Below, one piece after another: positions 7,609-16,813 of a stretch of 18,266 bases of DNA (position 1 is its first letter; every line of letters starts with the position of its first letter). The notes under the pieces were generated by a model, which saw only the letters and a program-made list of their open reading frames with translations, was not told the DNA's origin and did not search any database. The DNA is from an uncultured Collinsella sp. (GTDB lineage Bacteria; Actinomycetota; Coriobacteriia; Coriobacteriales; Coriobacteriaceae), in assembly GCA_900547855.1 (NCBI GenBank), contig URIK01000017.1, positions 1 through 18,266 of the forward strand. The letters run 5' to 3'. Position numbers and translations under genes: made by a program.

Positions 7609-7948
7609 GGGGCACCTCCAAATTGCTGTCTGTGACAATCAAATTATACCCTGCCATCATGAGCGCCGCCTCGAGCAGCGGTTCGGCATTTTGTTATCTA
7701 GCTGGATGCAGAAAATGTCGGATTCCGGCTCTACAAGATTTAGCTTTCAATATTATGCAGATGCGAATTATTCAACTTCGCATAATCTTTGGGTGCGGTT
7801 TGCACTCCAGGACATGTATATCGACTGAGGTAGCGTGTCCGCCCCGCTCGCTGGCCGCGCGCCGTGGTACGATTTTTGAGTTTGAAAGTCCCGCCGTGCT
7901 CCGGCTGCCCTTGCAGCTCGGCGTGCGGCCGCACGTAAAGGAGCCATC
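7609..7948. other. Intergenic region between membrane protein gene and ybaB
   Basis: These 340 bases carry no gene I can support. They are more AT-rich than the flanks, especially at 7640-7800. They contain the minus-strand -10 box noted separately, a nested dyad at 7752-7786 (ATGCGAA, 9-base loop, TTCGCAT, inside ATTATGC...GCATAAT), and a possible extended -10 TGGTACGAT at 7865-7873 for ybaB. An 82-codon open frame across 7580-7828 lacks a ribosome site and a recognisable product. Confidence 0.5.
7643..7650 (-). promoter_or_regulatory. Possible -10 box of the 169-aa membrane protein gene
   Basis: The minus strand reads GGTATAAT, a perfect TATAAT preceded by GG, 35 bases before the ATG at 7608. 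No -35 element is apparent. A short dyad TGTC-tgt-GACA (plus strand 7627-7637) lies just downstream, near the expected start of transcription. Confidence 0.5.
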
Positions 7949-8269
7949 ATGGCCGGTATGAACATGCAGCAGATGATGAAGCAGGCTCGCAAGATGCAGG
8001 AGCAGCTTGCCGCCGCGCAGGAGAACCTCAAGTCCCAGACCGTCGACGCCTCTGCCGGCGGCGGCATGGTCAAGGTGACCGTTAACGGCGAGATGGAGCT
8101 CGTCAACCTCACCATCGATCCCGATGCCCTCGATCCCGAGGACGTCGATATGCTGCAGGACATGATCATGGCTGCCGTCAACGAGGCCGTCCGCGGCGTC
8201 AACGAGCTCGCCAACAAGCAGATGGGCGCCATCACCGGCGGCCTCAACATCCCGGGCATGCCGTTCTAA
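7949..8269 (+). CDS. ybaB: YbaB/EbfC nucleoid-associated DNA-binding protein
   Basis: The protein is 106 residues, typical for this family of small dimeric DNA-binding proteins associated with the nucleoid. The Met/Gln/Lys-rich helix MNMQQMMKQARKMQEQL near the N-terminus, the central VDASAGGGMVKVTVNGEMELVNL strand region and the C-terminal helix ending INIPGM-like (here LNIPGMPF) are characteristic. ATG 7949 has AAAGGAG five bases upstream. It lies 13 bases before recR, the standard ybaB-recR arrangement. In most bacteria it directly follows dnaX; here about 1.4 kb separates them. Role beyond DNA binding is not settled for the family. Confidence 0.96.
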   Translation: MAGMNMQQMMKQARKMQEQLAAAQENLKSQTVDASAGGGMVKVTVNGEMELVNLTIDPDALDPEDVDMLQDMIMAAVNEAVRGVNELANKQMGAITGGLNIPGMPF

Positions 8270-8282
8270 GACACGCATATAT

Positions 8283-8879
8283 ATGAGTGCGAATCACAGT
8301 CTGCAAAAACTGCTCGATGAGCTGGGCCGTCTGCCGGGCATTGGTCCCAAGTCGGCCCAGCGCATCGCCTATTACCTGTTGGAGGCCGACGCCGAGGAGG
8401 CCCGCCGCCTGGCCGAGGCCATCCTGGAGGTCAAGCAGGAGGTCCACTTTTGCAGCCGTTGCTTTAACTACGCCACGGCCGACGAGTGCTCCATCTGTCA
8501 GGACCCGATGCGCGATACCACTCGCATTTGCGTGGTGGGCGAGCCGCGCGATGTCCAGGCGATCGAGCGCACGGGCAGCTACCACGGTCTCTACCACGTA
8601 TTGGGCGGCGTGATCAGTCCCATGGACAAGATTGGCCCCGAGCAGCTGCACATTCGCGAGCTGCTGGCACGCTTGGGCCACGAGGACATCCACGAGGTCA
8701 TCATCGCCACCAACCCCAATATTGAGGGCGAGACCACGGCGAGCTATCTGGCCCGCACTATCAAGCCGCTGGGCGTCGAGGTATCGCGTCTGGCGAGCGG
8801 CCTGCCCGTGGGCGGCGACCTGGAGTATGCCGACGAGCTTACGCTTGGCCGCGCCATCGAGGCCCGTCGCGCGATTTAG
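8283..8879 (+). CDS. recR: Recombination mediator protein RecR
   Basis: This 198-residue recombination protein acts with RecO (and RecF) to load RecA on SSB-coated single strands. The order of parts is standard: helix-hairpin-helix LGRLPGIGPKSAQRIAYYL (14-32), a four-Cys zinc finger (C57, C60, C69, C72), a Toprim domain (about 81-175; VVGEPRD, ATNPNIEGE) and the C-terminal GGDLEYADELTLGRAI. Length matches the family. The ATG at 8283 has no usable Shine-Dalgarno sequence (ACACGCATAT precedes it). It lies 13 bases after the ybaB stop, so translation probably depends on ribosomes finishing ybaB. Confidence 0.97.
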   Translation: MSANHSLQKLLDELGRLPGIGPKSAQRIAYYLLEADAEEARRLAEAILEVKQEVHFCSRCFNYATADECSICQDPMRDTTRICVVGEPRDVQAIERTGSYHGLYHVLGGVISPMDKIGPEQLHIRELLARLGHEDIHEVIIATNPNIEGETTASYLARTIKPLGVEVSRLASGLPVGGDLEYADELTLGRAIEARRAI

Positions 8880-8954
8880 GTGGCGAGCCTGCCCCTGCCG
8901 TATGTTCTCCTCGCGACGCACGGGGTAGCCATAATTTTCCCGTGCGACTGTGAT

Positions 8955-8970
8955 TTTGTTGCGCAACAAA
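8955..8970. promoter_or_regulatory. 16-bp perfect palindrome, operator candidate 1
   Basis: TTTGTTGCGCAACAAA is a perfect inverted repeat with no spacer. Its core GTTGCGCAAC recurs at 9031-9040. It lies in the recR to anchored-protein intergenic region, so a dimeric regulator acting on the downstream kinase operon is a reasonable guess. The regulator is unknown. Confidence 0.55.
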
Positions 8971-8995
8971 GATGCTTCGTATCTGCTTATCGCAT

Positions 8996-9021
8996 GGATG
9001 CTTCCGCTCGCATCCTTAATT
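8996..9021 (+). terminator. Weak terminator-like hairpin after recR
   Basis: GGATGC (8996-9001) and GCATCC (9010-9015) pair across an 8-base loop and are followed by TTAATTT. The stem is short and the T-run is interrupted, so this is a weak candidate for the end of the ybaB-recR transcript. Confidence 0.3.
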
Positions 9022-9030
9022 TGCCCATTC

Positions 9031-9062
9031 GTTGCGCAACCTTTTGGGTTCGCTGATACACT
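9031..9062 (+). promoter_or_regulatory. Operator candidate 2 overlapping a possible promoter
   Basis: The palindrome GTTGCGCAAC (9031-9040) contains TTGCGC (9032-9037), which could serve as a -35 box. After a 17-base spacer comes GATACA (9055-9060), overlapping TACACT (9057-9062), a possible -10. A protein bound at the palindrome would block or recruit polymerase directly. Its centre is 73 bases, about seven helical turns, from operator candidate 1. Confidence 0.4.
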
Positions 9063-9083
9063 CAAATATGGATTCGAATGAAT

Positions 9084-9109
9084 GCGCCGCTCCCGAGCGG
9101 CGTGTTTTT
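9084..9109 (+). terminator. Intrinsic terminator-like hairpin in the leader of the anchored-protein operon
   Basis: CGCCGCT (9085-9091) and AGCGGCG (9096-9102) form a 7-bp GC stem with loop CCCG, followed by TGTTTTTG. It ends four bases before the GGAGG ribosome site of the next gene and lies downstream of the possible promoter at 9032-9062. It may therefore act as an attenuator, or simply end recR transcripts if the real promoter is elsewhere. Confidence 0.55.
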
Positions 9110-9124
9110 GTTGGAGGAGAACGC

Positions 9125-10030
9125 ATGCGGCCCGGTGGCACTCAGACAAAGCGCGGCGCCGCGGTGCGCATGCGACGCCGACTGGGCCTGGCGCCTCGGG
9201 CGTACGCGCTGCTGTCTTGCTCGCTGGTGCTGGTCATAGCTGGCGTTTCTGCCTATGGCATGACCGTGCCGTCCATGATGCAGGCGCATGCCGCACGCGA
9301 ACCGCGCGTGGGGCATGAGGTCAAAAGTGACCTGGGTACCACGACTGGATATGCTTGGGCAAGTGTGGTCGCGCATATTGTGTTTGGCACCGACGATGCG
9401 GACGGCGCCGAGGCCCCGGACAACGAAGTCACGCTTGCAAATGGCAAAACCATCGTGCTCACCAACACCAAGATCATCGATCGGTTGTCCAACAATAGCG
9501 TGGCGGCAACGGTGAATAAGGTCGAGCAGCAAAAGGAGCAGGACGCCCAGCAGTCCGGAAAGCCCGGTAGCTCGGATACTTCTGGCTCCGGCTCGGATTC
9601 ATCGAGTTCGGGCGGCGGCTCTGGGTCGGGTTCCTCTACCGGAGGGTCTGGAAACGGCGGCTCGACGGGCGGCAACACTGACAACGATGCAAACTCCGGT
9701 GGCCTTTCCGCTGCTGAGGAAGAGAGCATTCACAGTTGGCTTGTGACCAAGTACAACATGCTCGACGGCTATGTTTCTCGTGCCAATGACGTGGTCTCGA
9801 CCTATAACTCTACGGGAGATCCCAGGCCGTGCGACAGCCTGGTCGGGGAGATGTTTGTCATTCGAGCCGAGTTCGGTCGTCAGACATTCTCGCCCCGGTC
9901 AAAGTGGTATCAGCAGTATGCCAATCTGTGGGGCTGTTACACCAACCTATGCCAATGGGTCGGCCATTACGGCGATGATGACGTCGCGCTCGGTAACTTC
10001 AACAATAACGTGGCGGCGCTTGCCCTATGA
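9125..10030 (+). CDS. Membrane-anchored protein with Ser/Gly linker and Cys-containing C-terminal domain
   Basis: A 301-residue protein that I do not recognise. A basic N-terminus (MRRRLGLAPR) precedes one hydrophobic segment at 26-47, a signal anchor that should place the rest outside the membrane. Residues 60-143 are a small domain ending in a charged helix. Residues 144-193 are almost purely Ser, Gly, Asn, Asp and Thr, a flexible spacer. Residues 195-301 form a second, probably helical domain with C236, C271 and C276 and many aromatics (WYQQYANLWGCYTNLCQW). ATG 9125 has GGAGG seven bases upstream. An in-frame ATG at 9068 would read through the terminator hairpin and lacks a ribosome site. 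The stop overlaps the next start as ATGA, so it is coupled to the kinase and may be its extracellular sensor or substrate. Confidence 0.8.
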   Translation: MRPGGTQTKRGAAVRMRRRLGLAPRAYALLSCSLVLVIAGVSAYGMTVPSMMQAHAAREPRVGHEVKSDLGTTTGYAWASVVAHIVFGTDDADGAEAPDNEVTLANGKTIVLTNTKIIDRLSNNSVAATVNKVEQQKEQDAQQSGKPGSSDTSGSGSDSSSSGGGSGSGSSTGGSGNGGSTGGNTDNDANSGGLSAAEEESIHSWLVTKYNMLDGYVSRANDVVSTYNSTGDPRPCDSLVGEMFVIRAEFGRQTFSPRSKWYQQYANLWGCYTNLCQWVGHYGDDDVALGNFNNNVAALAL

Positions 10031-11871
10031 TGACCGATCTTGCATCCACCACACCACAATCGCTCGGTCGCGATCCCATGGTCGGCCTGCGCCTGGCGCG
10101 TGTCGACGGGTTTGAGCCGGCCATTGCGCTCGGTCAGGACGAACTGCCTGCCTATCTGCGTCGTTTTACGATGCTGTTTGCCGACGATGCCACCATGCGC
10201 CGTGGCGGTATCGGCCGCGTGACGCGTGCCGTCAACGCCCAAGGCGAGGCCGTGGCACTCAAGCAGCTCATCTTGCCGGCGCGCGATGAGTTTGACGACG
10301 ATGCCGCTCACGAGGCGCTGGTCGCCAAGTTCAAGGCGGCGTTTCGCGAGGAATACGAATGCCATCGCGCCCTTTCGGGCCTTAAGGGCTTTCCCCGCCT
10401 CTATGGCTGGGGCGAGGTCGACGGTGTGCCTGCAATTGTCATGGAATGGGTCGAGGGCGAGACGCTTGCCCGCTTGCGTTCGCGACTCGCCGTGGACGAT
10501 GCCGGACGCCTGTCGCCGCTTGTGGCGGCGCGTCTGGGTCGCGACCTGTTCGATCTGCTCTGCCGTATGAGCCTGGTGGGCGAGGGCTTTGTCCATCGCG
10601 ATATCTCGCCCGCTAATATTATGGTGCGTACGGCGCGCCTGCCGCTTGACCGGCAGCTTGCCGAGGGCACCTTTGACCTGTGCCTGATCGACTTTGGCTC
10701 GTCGCTGGCGCTTGAGCCTGCGTCGGCCGTGGCCGGTACCGGCGGCAAGGCGTCGTTTACGGAGCGTTATGCCACGCTGCGTCGCGCGACGGTTGCCTAT
10801 GCCCCGCCCGAGATGCTCACTCACGATATTCCCGATCTGCGCGCTTTGCGTATGTCGCCGGCGATCGACGTCTATGCCGCGGCAAGCACGGTTTACGAGC
10901 TCATTGCCGGCGTCGCGCCATACGAAGCCGCGCCGAGCACTTCGGGCACCTCGGGTTCGCGCAAAAAGACGCGCGACATCGCGAGCCCCTACCGTCTCAA
11001 GATGGACACGCGGCCCGACTATCCCATTGGTGCCCATGCGCCCGGTTGCGATTTGACTCAGCTGCTTCGTCGTGAGCCCGATGTGGTGCTCGCCGCGGCC
11101 GAGCAGGCCCAGCAGCTAGGGCTTGAGCCGGATTCCGAAGAGCTACGCGATGCGCTGGCGTTTGTCGATGCCCAGCTGTTCGACGTGGTGATGGCCTGTC
11201 TGTCCAGCCATCAAAAAGATCGTCCCGAGCCGGCGGCGGTCGAGGCGGCGCTCTCGGCGTTTTGTGACCACTATGCGCAAAATGTCGGTCGTTCGCTCCG
11301 CGGCGAGCCGCTCACGCCGTGCCCCATGGATGCGTCCGGCCGCGCGGTTCGTCGCGCGCTGATGGTCGGCGCGACGGTCGTCTGTGGCGTGGTTTGGGCT
11401 GTGGTCGTGGTTTCGGCCGCGCTGCTGGCGTCGGGCGCTCGCGTGACGGCGACTTTGGGATCGCTCGTGTGGTCTGGGTCGCTACCGGGTATTATTGCCG
11501 CACTGGCGTTGGCGCTGCCAGGCATAGCCGGCGTTGCCGCGGGGGCACTTGCGCGCGATCGGCGCTCGGGCTTCCTGCAGGGTGTGCTTGCGCTTTCTGC
11601 CTGCGAGGTTCCGGTGCTGGTTGTGGCTGCATGTAGCGTATTTTCCCAACGCGCCGTGATGGGCGGCCTTGTTGCCGCTCTGGTTGCAACCTATACGCTT
11701 ACGTGGTTTTTGCTTGCGATGGGCTTTGCCTTTGAACTTCCCGTTTCGGCACCGCGACGCACAAAAGCCCAGATGGCGACTCCGCTTGCCGGTGGAGCCG
11801 CAGCTGCCCGTACTTTTGGCGGACCTGTCGAAGTATCGTCCGATTCTATTTCTACGACCAAGGAGGCCTAG
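10027..11871 (+). CDS. Second membrane Ser/Thr-type protein kinase with four C-terminal helices
   Basis: A 614-residue kinase. After a 55-residue N-terminal extension come a Gly-rich loop (RGGIGRV, 59-65), ATP-site Lys79 in VALK, Glu108/109, the catalytic loop H190-R-D192-I-S-P-A-N197, D222-F-G224 and the APPE motif (259-262). The usual Lys two after HRD is Ser194 (HRDIS instead of HRDLK), a replacement seen in some bacterial kinase-like proteins; the rest of the active site is intact. Residues 300-345 contain a basic SRKKTR insertion. Hydrophobic helices lie at about 445-470, 484-508, 517-537 and 545-570, followed by a 44-residue Ser/Thr-rich tail. There are no PASTA repeats. It overlaps the upstream gene as ATGA, and the FHA-protein gene follows after 3 bases. 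Confidence 0.9.
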   Translation: MMTDLASTTPQSLGRDPMVGLRLARVDGFEPAIALGQDELPAYLRRFTMLFADDATMRRGGIGRVTRAVNAQGEAVALKQLILPARDEFDDDAAHEALVAKFKAAFREEYECHRALSGLKGFPRLYGWGEVDGVPAIVMEWVEGETLARLRSRLAVDDAGRLSPLVAARLGRDLFDLLCRMSLVGEGFVHRDISPANIMVRTARLPLDRQLAEGTFDLCLIDFGSSLALEPASAVAGTGGKASFTERYATLRRATVAYAPPEMLTHDIPDLRALRMSPAIDVYAAASTVYELIAGVAPYEAAPSTSGTSGSRKKTRDIASPYRLKMDTRPDYPIGAHAPGCDLTQLLRREPDVVLAAAEQAQQLGLEPDSEELRDALAFVDAQLFDVVMACLSSHQKDRPEPAAVEAALSAFCDHYAQNVGRSLRGEPLTPCPMDASGRAVRRALMVGATVVCGVVWAVVVVSAALLASGARVTATLGSLVWSGSLPGIIAALALALPGIAGVAAGALARDRRSGFLQGVLALSACEVPVLVVAACSVFSQRAVMGGLVAALVATYTLTWFLLAMGFAFELPVSAPRRTKAQMATPLAGGAAAARTFGGPVEVSSDSISTTKEA

Positions 11872-11874
11872 GTC

Positions 11875-12813
11875 ATGGCATCTCAAGTTGAGCTCACCCC
11901 ATGCGGGGCCATGTTTGACATCTTTAAGCGCGCGGCGCATCTGAGCCATATCGAGCTGTGCGGCTTGGTGCTTTCGTCCCGTCCGCTCGCCGACGGCCGC
12001 AGCCCGCAGAGCCGAGCCGCCGATCGCTCTTGGGTTTCCCGCTTTATCGTTCGCGCGCCGGTCGGCACGCTTCAGCAGCGCTACTTTGCCGAATACGGTA
12101 CCTCGGCTGCGCGTATTATGTCGCAACTGGCCCTGCGCCAGCGCAATCCCATGGACTCCACGGCTGTGATCAATATGGTGTGCGGTCCTGCAGGTGAACC
12201 GATGGTACGCGCGCTCGAAGAGTGCCACCAGGACACGAATCTCTATCGCAACGCGCTCGATCGCCTGTCCCAGGCGGCGGAACTCATGCCCGCCGAGCGC
12301 GCCGAGGCCGTGCTGGTGCTGTTTGTCGCCGTCGGTTGTTCGGCGGATGTGCGGTCCTCGGTGAACTATGCCATCGACTACGCGCACGCGACCTGTGGCG
12401 GAGGCACATCCACGCCGCGTTCGCTTGGCATGTCGATGACCGCGGGCGAACGCGAACCCGCCCCGGCGCACCCCTTGGGCTTGCTGCGCGTACAAAACAG
12501 TTTTGTCGTGAGCGCCCCGCGCTGGATTCAGCCGAGTGAGGAAGGCGTCGAGATCGGCGCGCTGGCAACGGGGGAGGGCGACATCACCGACGTCGGCGAC
12601 GATGTCTCGGCCCGCCATGCCCATATCTGGTGCGATGCTCAAAATATCTGGCACGTCGAGGACTTGTCGTCCACCAACGGAACCGTGGTGGTAAACGGGG
12701 CCACGCGCGTCTGCATTCAGGTCGAGCCCGGCCGTTCCGCCCAACTCAATCCCGGCGACGAGCTCAAGCTCGGCGAATCCACTACCTACGCCATCCTCTT
12801 CGGTGCCCTCTAG
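11875..12813 (+). CDS. FHA-domain protein with an uncharacterised N-terminal region
   Basis: This 312-residue soluble protein has no membrane segment. Residues 1-200 are an Ala/Arg-rich, probably helical domain with several Cys (C10, C29, C103, C117, C155, C174) that I cannot assign. Residues 208-312 form an FHA domain with SARH (245-248), the loop DLSSTNGT (N268) and the closing LNPGDELKLGESTTYAILFG. The usual arginine of the first FHA motif (GR) is Ala229 (EIGAL), so binding to phospho-Thr peptides may be altered. ATG 11875 has AGGAGG eight bases upstream, inside the end of the kinase gene, and the gap is 3 bases. It is the likely phospho-dependent partner or substrate of the kinase encoded just before it. 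Confidence 0.88.
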   Translation: MASQVELTPCGAMFDIFKRAAHLSHIELCGLVLSSRPLADGRSPQSRAADRSWVSRFIVRAPVGTLQQRYFAEYGTSAARIMSQLALRQRNPMDSTAVINMVCGPAGEPMVRALEECHQDTNLYRNALDRLSQAAELMPAERAEAVLVLFVAVGCSADVRSSVNYAIDYAHATCGGGTSTPRSLGMSMTAGEREPAPAHPLGLLRVQNSFVVSAPRWIQPSEEGVEIGALATGEGDITDVGDDVSARHAHIWCDAQNIWHVEDLSSTNGTVVVNGATRVCIQVEPGRSAQLNPGDELKLGESTTYAILFGAL

Positions 12814-12861
12814 CCGGCAGATAGGGACGTTCCTTTTCTCTGCCGGCTGGGGACACTCCTT
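12812..12861. repeat. REP-like palindromic element after the FHA gene
   Basis: AGCCGGCAGA (12812-12821) and TCTGCCGGCT (12839-12848) are perfect 10-bp inverted arms around a 17-base loop. The left arm includes the last two bases of the stop codon. The loop holds GGGACGTTCCTT (12824-12835), and a near copy, GGGACACTCCTT, follows at 12850-12861 (10 of 12 identical). There is no T-run after the stem, so it is not a classical terminator, although it could stabilise or end the mRNA. It resembles dispersed REP-type elements; copy number cannot be seen from one window. Confidence 0.6.
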
Positions 12862-12945
12862 GGCGCGCTAGAGCCGGTCGCCCGGGGATGGAGGGGCCAT
12901 TTTGGCCCTTGGCGGTCACCCGAGGTAAACCTTTACCGCCCGCCT
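12862..12945. other. Intergenic stretch with small dyads
   Basis: No gene is seen. GGGCCA-ttt-TGGCCC (12894-12908) forms a tight 6-bp hairpin. GGTAAA-cc-TTTACC (12924-12937) is a near-perfect palindrome, overlapped by an alternative pairing of GGCGGT (12911-12916) with ACCGCC (12935-12940). These could be mRNA 3' structures of the upstream operon or regulator sites for nifJ. Confidence 0.4.
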
Positions 12946-12982
12946 ATATTTGCCGAAATATGGCTTGACGGCGGGGTACAAT
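12946..12982 (+). promoter_or_regulatory. Candidate nifJ promoter with palindromic operator
   Basis: TACAAT at 12977-12982, preceded by GGGG, reads as a -10 box. There is no -35 box at 17 bases; instead the perfect dyad ATATTT-gccg-AAATAT (12946-12961) is centred about 35 bases before the expected transcription start (about 12989). That placement would suit an activator replacing -35 contacts or a repressor. TTGACG at 12965-12970 is too close to TACAAT to be its -35. Confidence 0.45.
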
Positions 12983-12986
12983 AAAC

Positions 12987-13263
12987 CCGCATGCGGATTT
13001 CCGTTGCGGGCGCCTCCCATCGCCGGGGCGTGCCCGGGAGCATCCGGCATGCGGCCTTTGCGGCGCTCGGTCATGTGCAAGACGGGCGGTCGGGTCTGTG
13101 GGGCGCATCAGCTGTCCCTCGCCTCGGCATGTCTTCTCTCCACGCCACGTACCTGCTGCTGAGCCTGCCTGCCAGATGATTGGAAGCAACAGCGTAAATC
13201 CCATCACGCCAACATCCCGGCGATCGCCGGGGCCTGTATACCTATATGAGAGGAGAGGGGTAT
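12987..13263 (+). promoter_or_regulatory. Long structured 5' leader of nifJ
   Basis: About 275 bases separate the candidate start of transcription from the nifJ ATG. The 5' end can fold into a long hairpin: CCGCATGCGGAT (12987-12998) pairs with 13042-13054 over 12 bp with one bulge, and CTCCC/GGGAG (13014-13018/13036-13040) pair inside. A 16-bp perfect palindrome CCCGGCGATCGCCGGG (13216-13231) lies 32 bases before the ATG. I do not recognise a known riboswitch, T-box or housekeeping RNA. Short open frames here (for example 12950-13162) lack ribosome sites. Confidence 0.4.
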
Positions 13264-16803
<3,540 letters not shown>

Positions 16804-16813
16804 GTCTCCCACC

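Noticed and set aside
7580..7828. 82-codon open frame before ybaB
   Set aside because: No ribosome site, begins antisense to the membrane protein gene and crosses its promoter region. The product is unrecognisable.
9066..9082. tRNA T-arm-like GGATTCGAAT
   Set aside because: No acceptor stem, anticodon arm or D-arm can be drawn around it.
8244..9149. 301-codon minus-strand open frame over recR
   Set aside because: Covers the whole of recR and has no recognisable product. Only its first part lies in intergenic DNA, without a ribosome site.
11482..12744. 420-codon open frame antisense to the second kinase and FHA gene
   Set aside because: Shadow of two well-supported genes; no domain and a His/Arg/Gly-rich composition typical of antisense frames.
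12950..13162. Short open frames in the nifJ leader as a leader peptide
   Set aside because: None has a Shine-Dalgarno sequence or a regulatory run of identical codons; a structured RNA explains the region better.
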